Shown: piece after piece, positions 1 through 8,104 of the stretch
Numbering within the stretch: position 1 is the first letter of the stretch
Layout: each line of letters begins with the position of its first letter
NCBI GenBank assembly: GCA_965213855.1
Contig: CBDCAA010000008.1
Coordinates: 1,736,001 to 1,800,000 of the forward strand
Length of the DNA: 64,000 nucleotides
From: JBBROS01 sp965213855
GTDB taxonomy: Bacteria > Pseudomonadota > Alphaproteobacteria > Acetobacterales > Acetobacteraceae
Reading direction: 5' to 3'
Notes under the pieces: model-generated
Database searches by the model: none
Seen by the model: the letters and a program-made list of their open reading frames with translations, nothing else
Told to the model about the DNA's origin: nothing
Program-made: the position numbers and the translations under genes

Positions 1-682
1 TCCGCAACCTGGTGTTCTCCGGCGTCGTGCTGCTGATCGAGATCCCGCTCGGCATCCTGGTCGCGCTATCGATCCCGAAGCGCGGCTGGGCCGTCGGCGC
101 CGTCCTGGTCGCGATCTCGCTGCCGATGCTGATCCCGTGGCGCGTGGTCGGCACGATCTGGCAGGTGTTCGCGCGCTCCGATATCGGCCTGCTCGGCGCC
201 ACCGTGACCGGCCTCGGCATCCCCTACAACTACACGCAGGACCCGCTCTCGGCCTGGACGACCATCGTCGTGATGGATGTCTGGCACTGGACGTCGATGG
301 TGGCCCTGCTGAGCTACGCCGGGCTGAAGGCCATCCCGGACGCCTACTACCAGGCCGCACGCATCGACGGCGCCGGGCGCTGGTCGGTGTTCGCCAACAT
401 CGAGCTGCCGAAGCTCCGCCGCGTGCTGATCATCGCCGTCCTGCTGCGCTTCATGGAAAGCTTCATGATCTACACCGAGCCCTCCGTCGTCACCGGCGGC
501 GGCCCCGGCGAAGCCACCAGCTTCCTCTCGCTCGACCTCGTGAAGATCGCCCTCGGCCAGGTCGACCTCGGCAACGCCGCCGCCCTCTCGCTGGTCTACA
601 ACCTCGTCACCCTCACGCTCTGCTGGGTGTTCTTCACCACCATGACCCAGCTGGACGCCCGCGCCGATGCGGAGCGGGCCGC

Positions 683-686
<4 letters not shown>
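1..686 (+). CDS. glpP: ABC transporter permease of a glycerol-type importer (5'-truncated by window edge)
   Basis: Inner-membrane permease of the MalF/UgpA type. The reading frame is open from the first bases of the window and no start is visible, so the N-terminus lies upstream. About 228 residues remain, against a usual 290–300. The visible part is mostly transmembrane helices. It contains the cytoplasmic EAA loop (YYQAARIDGAGRW, then IELPKL) that contacts the ATPase. Its stop overlaps the next permease start as ATGA, so the two are translationally coupled. The glycerol assignment rests on the downstream DUF2160 gene, binding protein and glycerol kinase; permeases alone do not reveal the substrate. 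The partner ATPases (GlpS/GlpT type) would lie upstream, outside the window. Confidence 0.88.
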
Positions 687-1492
<806 letters not shown>

Positions 1493-1494
1493 GA

Positions 1495-1797
1495 ATGGCC
1501 GACGACCCATCGATCGCCGCCGCCGTCGCCTGGATGGCCTGGACCTGGCCGACGGCCGCGTTCTTCGGCTTCATCGCGCTCGCGCTCGTCCTGCTCACCC
1601 TGCTCGCCATCTACCGGCCCGAGCAGCCCCGCCGCGGCATCCTCGGCTTCCCGACCACGCGCGGCGACCGCTTCTTCGTCTCGCTGCTCGGGACCGCCTT
1701 TATCCTCATCGCCTACATGCGGTTCGGAGGCGCAGACCTCCGCTACCCATTCGCAGCCGCACTCCTGTTCGCGGCCGCGATGTTCCGGCTAGCCTAG
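1495..1797 (+). CDS. DUF2160-type small membrane protein of glycerol ABC operons
   Basis: A 100-aa hydrophobic protein starting two bases after the upstream permease stop. Two or three membrane helices are visible (around residues 17–40, 63–77 and 84–98). The loop between the first two has RPEQPRRGILGFPTTRGDR, which matches my memory of DUF2160 proteins that sit between permease and binding-protein genes in rhizobial glycerol ABC operons. Its role in transport is unknown to me; it may be an accessory membrane subunit. Position inside the operon is the best evidence that it belongs to the transporter. Family recall is moderate, reality of the gene is high. Confidence 0.75.
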   Translation: MADDPSIAAAVAWMAWTWPTAAFFGFIALALVLLTLLAIYRPEQPRRGILGFPTTRGDRFFVSLLGTAFILIAYMRFGGADLRYPFAAALLFAAAMFRLA

Positions 1798-1843
1798 TCA
1801 GCGCAACCCCGCGGGACAGCGGGCCACAAGGGAGAGACCAACC

Positions 1844-3607
1844 ATGCAAAGACGCGATGTCATCAAGGGAGCCGCCGTCGTCGGTGCCGGCGTCGTCATA
1901 CGCAGCGGCACCAGCCATGCGCAGCAGGTCGACGCCGCCAAGAAGTGGATCGACAGCGAGTTCCAGCCGTCCACGCTCAGCAAGGACGAGCAGATGGCCG
2001 AGATGGAGTGGTTCATCAAGGCGTCCAAGCCGTTCGCGGGCATGCAGCTCAACACCGTCTCCGAGATCCTGAAGGTCCATGACTACGAGTCGAAGGTGCT
2101 CACCCGCGCCTTCGCCGAGATCACCGGCATCAAGGTCACCCACGACCTGATGGACGAGGGCCTGCTGGTCGACAAGATCGAGGTCGAGATGCAGTCCGGC
2201 CGCCCGGTCTACGACTTCTGGATGAACGACAGCGACTTCATCGGCACCCACCCCCGCTATAACGACATCGTCGACGGCTCGCTGACGGACTTCATGCAAA
2301 AGAGCGGCAAGGACGTCACCAGCCCGACGCTCGACCTGGCCGACTTCATGGGCCTGTCCTTCGCGACCTTCACCGACGGCAAGCTATACCAGTTGCCGGA
2401 CCAGCAATTCGCGAACCTCTACTGGTTCCGCTACGACCTGTTCCAGCGCCCCGACCTGAAGGCGGCGTTCAAGAAGCAGTTCGGCTACGACCTGGGCGTC
2501 CCGGTCAACTGGTCCGCCTACGAGGATATCGCCGACTTCTTCACCAACACCGTCAAGGAGATCGACGGCAAGCGCATCTACGGCCACATGGACTACGGCA
2601 AGAAGGACCCGTCGCTCGGCTGGCGCTTCACCGACGCCTGGCTTTCGATGGCCGGCTCCGGCGACCGCGGCCTGCCCAACGGCCGCCCCGTCGACGAGTG
2701 GGGCATCCGCATGGAGGACGGCCTTCCGCGCGGCTCGTCGGTCACCCGCGGCGGCGACGCCAACGGTCCGGCCGCCGTCTACGCCCTCACCAAATACGTC
2801 GAGTGGCTGAAGAAGTATGCGCCGCCCGAGGCCGCCGGCATGGACTTCCTCGAAGCCGGACCGGTCCCCGCCCAGGGCCAGATCGCCCAGCAGATCTTCT
2901 GGTACAGCGCCTTCACCGACAGCCTCAGCAAGCCCGGCCTGCCCGTCATGAACGCCGACGGCACGCCGAAATGGCGCATGGCCCCAAGCCCGCACGGCGC
3001 CTACTGGAAGGAGGGCATGAAGCTCGGCTACCAGGACATGGGGTGCTGGACGATGCTGAAATATGCGCCGCTCGAGAAGACCAAGGCCGGCTGGCTCTAT
3101 GCCCAGTTCTGCACCGCCAAGACCGTCACGTTGAAGAAGGCGCTCTACTCGCTGCACCTGATCCGCGAAAGCGACGTGTGGCACCAGGCGATGACCGACC
3201 TGGCGCCCAAGGTGGGCGGCCTGGTCGAGTTCTATCGCAGCCCGGCGCGCAAGCAGTGGACGCCCACCGGCGTCAACGTGCCGGACTACGGCAAGATGGC
3301 CCAGGTGTGGTGGCAGAACATCTCCAACGCCATCAGCGGCGCAGCCACCCCGCAGCAGGCCATGGACGGGCTCGCCCGCGACCAGGACGCGATCATGACC
3401 CGCATCCAGCGCTCCGGCGTCCAGGGCAAGCTCGGCCCGGTGATGAACGAGGAGAAGGACGCCGAATACTGGTATGCCCGCGCCGAGAAGGACGGCAACC
3501 TCGCGCCCCAGCGCAAGCTGGCCAACGAGAAGCCGCAAGGCGAGACGATCGACTACGACGAACTGCTGAAGACCTGGGCCGCCACGCCCCGGCCGAAGCA
3601 GGGCTGA
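1844..3607 (+). CDS. glpV: Extracellular solute-binding protein, glycerol ABC transporter type (Tat-exported)
   Basis: Periplasmic binding protein of 587 aa, at the long end for family 1 binding proteins and typical of the GlpV-type group. The N-terminus MQRRDVIKGAAVVGAGVVI carries a twin-arginine motif and ends in SHAQQ, a plausible signal-peptidase site, so Tat export is likely. tatB and tatC are encoded near 44 kb. The ATG follows GGGAGAG with good spacing. A short hairpin (CCCGC at 1808, GCGGG at 1819) precedes it. Upstream genes are the cognate permeases; downstream, after a strong stem-loop, is glycerol kinase. It should deliver glycerol to the permease pair. Substrate comes from context, since binding residues cannot be assigned by eye. 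Confidence 0.88.
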   Translation: MQRRDVIKGAAVVGAGVVIRSGTSHAQQVDAAKKWIDSEFQPSTLSKDEQMAEMEWFIKASKPFAGMQLNTVSEILKVHDYESKVLTRAFAEITGIKVTHDLMDEGLLVDKIEVEMQSGRPVYDFWMNDSDFIGTHPRYNDIVDGSLTDFMQKSGKDVTSPTLDLADFMGLSFATFTDGKLYQLPDQQFANLYWFRYDLFQRPDLKAAFKKQFGYDLGVPVNWSAYEDIADFFTNTVKEIDGKRIYGHMDYGKKDPSLGWRFTDAWLSMAGSGDRGLPNGRPVDEWGIRMEDGLPRGSSVTRGGDANGPAAVYALTKYVEWLKKYAPPEAAGMDFLEAGPVPAQGQIAQQIFWYSAFTDSLSKPGLPVMNADGTPKWRMAPSPHGAYWKEGMKLGYQDMGCWTMLKYAPLEKTKAGWLYAQFCTAKTVTLKKALYSLHLIRESDVWHQAMTDLAPKVGGLVEFYRSPARKQWTPTGVNVPDYGKMAQVWWQNISNAISGAATPQQAMDGLARDQDAIMTRIQRSGVQGKLGPVMNEEKDAEYWYARAEKDGNLAPQRKLANEKPQGETIDYDELLKTWAATPRPKQG

Positions 3608-3613
3608 GCGGCA

Positions 3614-3639
3614 CGGGGGAGCGGGTGACCGCTCCCCCG
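3614..3639 (+). promoter_or_regulatory. Perfect stem-loop between binding-protein and kinase genes
   Basis: An 11-bp perfect stem (C plus GGGGGAGCGG paired with CCGCTCCCCC plus G) closes a GTGA tetraloop, a GNRA-type loop. It begins six bases after the glpV stop and ends eight bases before the glpK ATG. No T-run follows, so it is not a classical intrinsic terminator. Hairpins behind binding-protein genes commonly protect the upstream mRNA and lower expression of downstream genes. Here it also covers the place where the glpK ribosome-binding site should be. Confidence 0.7.
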
Positions 3640-3647
3640 GTCCCATC

Positions 3648-5138
3648 ATGCCGACGAACGGGCACGTCCTGGTCATCGACCAGGGAACCACCTCCACCCG
3701 CTGCATGCTGTTCGGCCCCGGCATGGCGGTCGTCGCCCGCGCGCAGACCGAACTGCCGCAGCACTACCCCCGGCCCGGCTGGGTCGAGCACGACCCCGAA
3801 GACCTCTGGTCCACCACCGTCTCGACCACGCGCGACGCGATGGCCACCGCCGGCCTCGGCCCCGGCGACGTGGCCGCGATCGGCATCACCAACCAGCGCG
3901 AGACCACGATCGTGTGGGACCGCAGGACCGGCCGCCCGCTCGGCAACGCGATCGTCTGGCAGGACCGCCGCACCGTCGCTGCCTGCGAGGCACTCGCGGC
4001 CGCCGGGCACGGCGACCTGGTCAACCGCCGCACCGGCCTCCGCCTCGATCCCTACTTCTCCGCCACCAAGATCGGCTGGATCCTCGACAGCGTCGACGGC
4101 GCCCGCGCCCGCGCCGAGGCCGGCGAACTCGCCTTCGGCACCGTCGACAGCTTCCTGCTCTGGCGCCTGACCGGCGGCGCCGTCCACGCGACCGACGCCA
4201 CCAACGCCGCCCGCACCCTGTTGTGCGACATCGCCACCGGCCAGTGGGACCCGGACATGCTCGACCTGTTCCGCATCCCGGCCAGCATGCTGCCGGAGAT
4301 CCGCGACAGTGCCGGGGCGTTCGGCACGACCACGCTGCTGGGCGGCGAAACCCCCGTCCGCGGCATCGCCGGCGACCAGCAGGCCGCTCTCGTCGGCCAG
4401 GCCTGCCTGTCGCCCGGCATGGTCAAGGCCACCTACGGCACCGGCGCCTTCGTGCTGCTCCACACCGGCGACACCCCGGTCCTGTCCAGCCACGGCATGC
4501 TCACCACCATCGCGCTGCAGCGCGGGGGCGCCCGCACTTACGCCATCGAGGGCTCCATCTTCTCCGCCGGCACCGGCGTGCAATGGCTGCGCGACGGCCT
4601 CGGGCTGATCCGGGACGCCGCCGAGATGGACGGCCTCGCTGCCCGGGCCGACCCGGCCCAGCACGTCTACCTCGTCCCCGCCTTCACCGGCCTCGGCGCG
4701 CCGCACTGGAACAGCCATGCCCGCGCCACCCTCAGCGGCATGACCCGCGGCACCACCCGCAACGAGCTGGCGCGCGCCGTGCTCGAATCCGTCGCCTACC
4801 AGACCCGCGACCTGCTCGACGCCATGCTCATGGACGCCGGCCAGTCCAACGACATCGTCCTCCGCGTCGACGGCGGCATGACCGCCAGCGACTGGGCCAT
4901 GCAGTTCCTGGCCGACATGCTCGGCGTCGGCGTCGACCGCCCGCATTGCCTGGAGACGACCGCACTCGGCGCCGGCTACCTCGCCGGCCTGGACGCCGGC
5001 CTCTACCCCGAGCCGGCCCTGTTCCAGCAGCGCTGGGCGCTCGAACGCCACTTCGCCCCGTCCCTGCCCGAACCCGATCGCGCCCGCAAATGGGCCGGCT
5101 GGCAAACCGCGGTCGGGCAAGCGCTGCACGGACACTAG
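3648..5138 (+). CDS. glpK: Glycerol kinase
   Basis: FGGY-family kinase (496 aa, normal length) that phosphorylates cytoplasmic glycerol to sn-glycerol-3-phosphate. The N-terminal phosphate-binding motif is VIDQGTTSTRCMLF. The substrate-binding residues are in NQRETT and WQDRR, and the catalytic aspartate is in GIAGDQQAALVG. KATYGTGAFVLLHTG and the C-terminal FGGY signature region (GMTRGTTRNELARAVLESVA) are all present. It is the last gene of the glycerol uptake operon, separated from the binding-protein gene by a 40-base gap filled by a stem-loop. There is no clear Shine-Dalgarno before the ATG, which suggests the hairpin influences its translation. Confidence 0.96.
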   Translation: MPTNGHVLVIDQGTTSTRCMLFGPGMAVVARAQTELPQHYPRPGWVEHDPEDLWSTTVSTTRDAMATAGLGPGDVAAIGITNQRETTIVWDRRTGRPLGNAIVWQDRRTVAACEALAAAGHGDLVNRRTGLRLDPYFSATKIGWILDSVDGARARAEAGELAFGTVDSFLLWRLTGGAVHATDATNAARTLLCDIATGQWDPDMLDLFRIPASMLPEIRDSAGAFGTTTLLGGETPVRGIAGDQQAALVGQACLSPGMVKATYGTGAFVLLHTGDTPVLSSHGMLTTIALQRGGARTYAIEGSIFSAGTGVQWLRDGLGLIRDAAEMDGLAARADPAQHVYLVPAFTGLGAPHWNSHARATLSGMTRGTTRNELARAVLESVAYQTRDLLDAMLMDAGQSNDIVLRVDGGMTASDWAMQFLADMLGVGVDRPHCLETTALGAGYLAGLDAGLYPEPALFQQRWALERHFAPSLPEPDRARKWAGWQTAVGQALHGH

Positions 5139-5142
5139 CCCG

Positions 5143-5883
5143 GTGCAGGTCACGTTCCGCTGCGACCCGGCGCTCGCCGGCCACCTTCCCGTCCCCCACC
5201 CGCCCGTCCTGCCGGAGTGGGTCCGCGACATGCCGCGCACTGCCCCGTCCGACCTCCACCCCGCCCCCGTCCGCACCGTCAAGCAGTGCCCGCCCTTCAT
5301 CGACGCCATGCTGCACGGCTTCGTCATCCCGCTCGCCTGCGACGTCCACGTCCGCGGCGGCACCCTCTCCTGGGACTGGGACCCGCCGCCCCCGGCCGCC
5401 GCCCACCACCCCCGCGCCCCCGTGAGCTTTCACGCGGCCGCACAGGTCGAAGGCACGCCCTTCCGCAGCGGCGACCAGGTCATCGTCAAGTTCAACAGCT
5501 TCTGGACCGTCACGCTCGAGCCTGGCTGGTCGCTGTTCGCGACCCACCCGGTCAACCGCGCCGACCTGCCCTTCCGCCTGCTCTCCGGCCTCGTCGACGC
5601 CGACCGCTTCAACGCCGTCGGCCTGCTCTTCCCCGCCCTCTGGCTCGATCCCGGCTTTGCGGGCACGCTGCCCCGCGGCATGCCGATCGCACAGTGTTTT
5701 CCGGTCCCGCGTGCCCCGCTCGAACTCGTCGACGGGACGCTAGACCCGCGCGCCTATGACGGGCTCGCCGAAGAGCTCCTCGGCGGTCCCGGCGTCTATC
5801 GCCGCGCCTTCCGCGCCGGCCCGGCCCAGCAGCTCCCGCCGGAGCGCCCCGGGGTCGAGCCAAAGCCGCCCGCAACTGGGTGA
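5143..5883 (+). CDS. Conserved hypothetical protein, DUF6065-like
   Basis: A 246-aa soluble protein with a GTG start four bases after the glpK stop. I cannot assign a function. The segments KFNSFWTVTLEPGWSLFATHP, DLPFRLLSGLVDADRF and GMPIAQCFPV look like a family I recall as DUF6065, found as single genes in several alphaproteobacteria, but this recall is uncertain. No signal peptide or membrane segment. The last 48 codons or so run antisense to the 3' end of the convergent TPR gene, giving a 144-base tail-to-tail overlap. Being directly behind glpK it may be co-transcribed with the glycerol operon, but nothing in it suggests a role there. Confidence 0.7.
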   Translation: MQVTFRCDPALAGHLPVPHPPVLPEWVRDMPRTAPSDLHPAPVRTVKQCPPFIDAMLHGFVIPLACDVHVRGGTLSWDWDPPPPAAAHHPRAPVSFHAAAQVEGTPFRSGDQVIVKFNSFWTVTLEPGWSLFATHPVNRADLPFRLLSGLVDADRFNAVGLLFPALWLDPGFAGTLPRGMPIAQCFPVPRAPLELVDGTLDPRAYDGLAEELLGGPGVYRRAFRAGPAQQLPPERPGVEPKPPATG

Positions 5884-6501
5884 CGCCAGCGCCTGCGCGA
5901 CGCGTCCGAAGCTGTCCGGTAGCAGCCGCCACGCCACCGCATACTGGTCCAGCGCCGCCTCCAGCGCGCCCGCCTCCTGCAGCGCCACGGCCAGGTTGAA
6001 AGCGGCCTCGTGATGATCCGACCGCGCCGCCAGCGCCGCCCGGAACGCCTGCACGGCGCCTGCCCGGTCCTGCCCATCCTGCCGCAGCAGCCCGAGCGCG
6101 AACCAGGCCGCCGCGAACGCCGGGTCCATCGCCACTGCCCGCTGCAGCGCGCCGCGGGCGGAGTCCGTTTCCCCGGCTCGTCGGAGCACGATGCCGAGCC
6201 GGTAGGCCGTTTCGGCCGTTGGCGCGGCGGCCTCGGCCGCCGCATAGGCCGCGGCCGCGCGTTGGAACGCGACGCGGGCCCCGGCCCGATGGACACCCTC
6301 GAGATCGTGCCCGAGCGCCTCCCAGCCTGGGCCGTAGGCGGCGAAGCGCTCGAGCCCGGCGAGCATGCCGTTCGCCCTCGGATCACGCCGTTGCAGCAAC
6401 AGCCGGCACAGCAGGAACGCAGGCGCGGGCGCGTCGGGTGCCGCCGCCTGCGCGCGCTCGGCCGCACGCAGGGCGGCGTCGGCGCCGTCGGCTGCCGTCA
6501 G
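5740..6501 (-). CDS. Tetratricopeptide-repeat protein
   Basis: An alanine-rich helical protein with recognisable TPR units, for example AETAYRLGIVLRRAGETDSA, ALQRAVAMDPAFAAAWFALG and AALAARSDHHEAAFNLAVAL. TPRs are protein-binding scaffolds; no partner can be named. The start is unclear. Repeat-like sequence extends up to the stop of the preceding gene, and no ATG, GTG or TTG occurs there. A CTG at 6501 overlaps the preceding TGA as CTGA, mimicking the ATGA/GTGA couplings used elsewhere in the window, and I use that tentatively (253 aa). The first internal ATG is at 6366, which would give 208 aa and cut off a helix pair. The 3' end overlaps the convergent gene by 144 bases. Confidence 0.7.
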   Translation of the reverse strand: MTAADGADAALRAAERAQAAAPDAPAPAFLLCRLLLQRRDPRANGMLAGLERFAAYGPGWEALGHDLEGVHRAGARVAFQRAAAAYAAAEAAAPTAETAYRLGIVLRRAGETDSARGALQRAVAMDPAFAAAWFALGLLRQDGQDRAGAVQAFRAALAARSDHHEAAFNLAVALQEAGALEAALDQYAVAWRLLPDSFGRVAQALASPSCGRLWLDPGALRRELLGRAGAEGAAIDAGTAEELFGEPVIGARV

Positions 6502-6857
6502 GAGCCGAACACCAACGGATCGAACGGGAACGTTCGTCCCGGATGCCCGTCCATCCCGTCCCGCGGGTCCGTGCTCCAGTATTTCGCCGTTCGCGCTTCG
6601 GGCTCGCAGGCGTAGCTGCCATCGTTCGTGGCGCCGTATTTCGCCTCGCTGCGGTTGTAGAAGTAGCCCGAGTAGCGATCGGCCCAGACGACCCCGGTCG
6701 GGCCGCACGCCCGCCGCGCCTCGTCCACGCTCGGATAGGTTCGCAGCGCCCCGATCAGCAGGTCAGGATCGGCCCGGCCGTCGTTCGCCGCCCGGGCGGC
6801 GGCCGCCGTCAACGCCAGGATCGCGCCACATACGGGCGCCAGCCGTCTCAATGTCAC
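6498..6857 (-). CDS. Small secreted protein of unknown function
   Basis: A 119-aa protein with a GTG start preceded by GGAGGGA at ideal spacing. The N-terminus RRLAPVCGAILALTAAAARA is a clear Sec signal peptide with cleavage near ARA|AND. The mature part is about 95 residues: PSVDEARRACGPTGVVWADR, then YSGYFYNRSEAKYGATNDGS and YACEPEARTAKYW. This resembles short periplasmic proteins with a paired-cysteine, xxVVWxN pattern that are common in Acetobacteraceae and rhizobia and have no known function. The two cysteines could form a disulfide. A longer in-frame extension upstream to 6974 lacks signal-peptide logic and has no ribosome-binding site, so I reject it. Confidence 0.8.
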   Translation of the reverse strand: MTLRRLAPVCGAILALTAAAARAANDGRADPDLLIGALRTYPSVDEARRACGPTGVVWADRYSGYFYNRSEAKYGATNDGSYACEPEARTAKYWSTDPRDGMDGHPGRTFPFDPLVFGS

Positions 6858-6933
6858 CCGTCCCTCCTGCCTGTATGCGCCGGATGCTAGCCGCGGCCGC
6901 GGTCCACGGCAAAGCTGCAGCGATCGGCGCGCG

Positions 6934-6984
6934 ATACCCGAACTCGCCGGCGACAACACAGTTATGGCCCGCACGTTCGGGTAT
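6934..6984. repeat. Perfect 10-bp inverted repeat after anmK
   Basis: ATACCCGAAC (6934–6943) and GTTCGGGTAT (6975–6984) are exact reverse complements separated by 31 bases. The right arm abuts the anmK stop codon. The spacer contains the palindrome CGCCGGCG. There is no T-run, so it is not an ordinary intrinsic terminator. It lies in the only non-coding gap between anmK and the small secreted-protein gene and could be a transcript-end structure, a regulator site, or a promoter-region operator for the secreted protein. Confidence 0.75.
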
Positions 6985-8103
6985 TCAGGCGGCTGACCAG
7001 GTTCCCCCGGTCATTGCCCGCGGCACCCCTGTCGTCGTCGGGAAGCTGATCGGCAGGCCGCGGACCGACCGTGCCGCCAGATAGGCGAAGCACTCCGCCT
7101 CAACCGCATCGCCCCGCCACCCCGCCGCCTCGGCCAGCACTGGCTCCACCCCCGCCCGCACAAGCAGCGCGTCCATCATCGCCGGGTTCCTCCGGCCGCC
7201 GCCGCAGACCACCAGCCGCACCGGGCGCTCGGGCAGCCGGTCGAGCCCGCGCCCGACTGCCCCGGCTGTGAACGCGGTCAGCGTCGCCGCCCCGTCCTCA
7301 AGGCTCAGGCCGTCCGCCATGCTCGCCGGAAAGTCGAACCGGTCGAGCGACTTCGGAAACGGCGCGGCGAGGTAGGGGTGCTCCAGCAGCCGGGCCAGCC
7401 GCGCCTCGTCCACCCGCCCGGCCCGGGCCAGCGCCCCGTCGCGGTCCATCCGCTCGCCCGTCGCACGCTCCACCCAGTCGTTCAGCGGCGCGTTCGCCGG
7501 CCCGGTGTCGAACGCGACCAGCGCCCCGTCCGCGCCCCGCCACGTCACGTTCGCCACCCCGCCCAGGTTCAGCACCGCGGTGCCGCCGGGCAGATCGGCC
7601 CGCCGCAACAGCGCCGCGTGATAGCTGGCCGACAGCGGCGCCCCCTGCCCGCCGGCCCGCACGTCCGCCGTGCGGAAGTCGTGCACCACACCGATGCCGG
7701 TCAGCGACGCCATCAGCGCCCCGTCCCCTAGCTGCCGCGTGTCACCGACGCGCCCCGGACGCGGCGCACGGTGCAACACCGTCTGGCCATGGAACCCGAT
7801 CGTCGCGACCTCCGCGGGCGCGATGCCCCATTCGGCCAATGCGGCCAGCACCGCCGCCGATTGCGCCCGGGTCAGCGCATCCTGCGCGACGGCGAACACG
7901 GCCGGGTCGTCGCCCGCGAACTGCCAGCGCAGCGCCGCCTCGAGCGCCTCGGCCAGCAGCACGCGCACCGCCGCCGAGTACTCCGCCAGGATCCACGGCC
8001 CGAATGCCTCGACCGTCTCGCCATCGGTGCGCAGCATCGCGATGTCGATCATCCCGTCCAGCACGGTCCCGGTCATCAGCCCGAGCGACCATCGCGCCGC
8101 CAT
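6985..8103 (-). CDS. anmK: Anhydro-N-acetylmuramic acid kinase
   Basis: Cytoplasmic kinase (372 aa) that hydrolyses the anhydro ring of 1,6-anhydro-MurNAc while phosphorylating it to MurNAc-6-phosphate, a peptidoglycan-recycling step. The N-terminal phosphate-binding loop is GLMTGTVLDGMID, the variant I know from alphaproteobacterial AnmK (enterobacteria have GTSLDGVD). Further motifs are GFHGQTVLHR, LNLGGVANVTW, FDTGPANAP and the C-terminal VCGGGRRNP. Length is normal. It is the last gene of the minus-strand amino-sugar operon, one base after the symporter stop. Its product is the substrate of the MurQ domain encoded two genes upstream, a direct metabolic link. Confidence 0.95.
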   Translation of the reverse strand: MAARWSLGLMTGTVLDGMIDIAMLRTDGETVEAFGPWILAEYSAAVRVLLAEALEAALRWQFAGDDPAVFAVAQDALTRAQSAAVLAALAEWGIAPAEVATIGFHGQTVLHRAPRPGRVGDTRQLGDGALMASLTGIGVVHDFRTADVRAGGQGAPLSASYHAALLRRADLPGGTAVLNLGGVANVTWRGADGALVAFDTGPANAPLNDWVERATGERMDRDGALARAGRVDEARLARLLEHPYLAAPFPKSLDRFDFPASMADGLSLEDGAATLTAFTAGAVGRGLDRLPERPVRLVVCGGGRRNPAMMDALLVRAGVEPVLAEAAGWRGDAVEAECFAYLAARSVRGLPISFPTTTGVPRAMTGGTWSAA

Positions 8104-8104
8104 C

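Noticed and set aside
3393..5363. A 656-codon open frame antisense to glpK
   Set aside because: High-GC genomes produce long antisense frames; its sequence is Gly/Ala/Arg-rich without motifs, while glpK has all kinase motifs.
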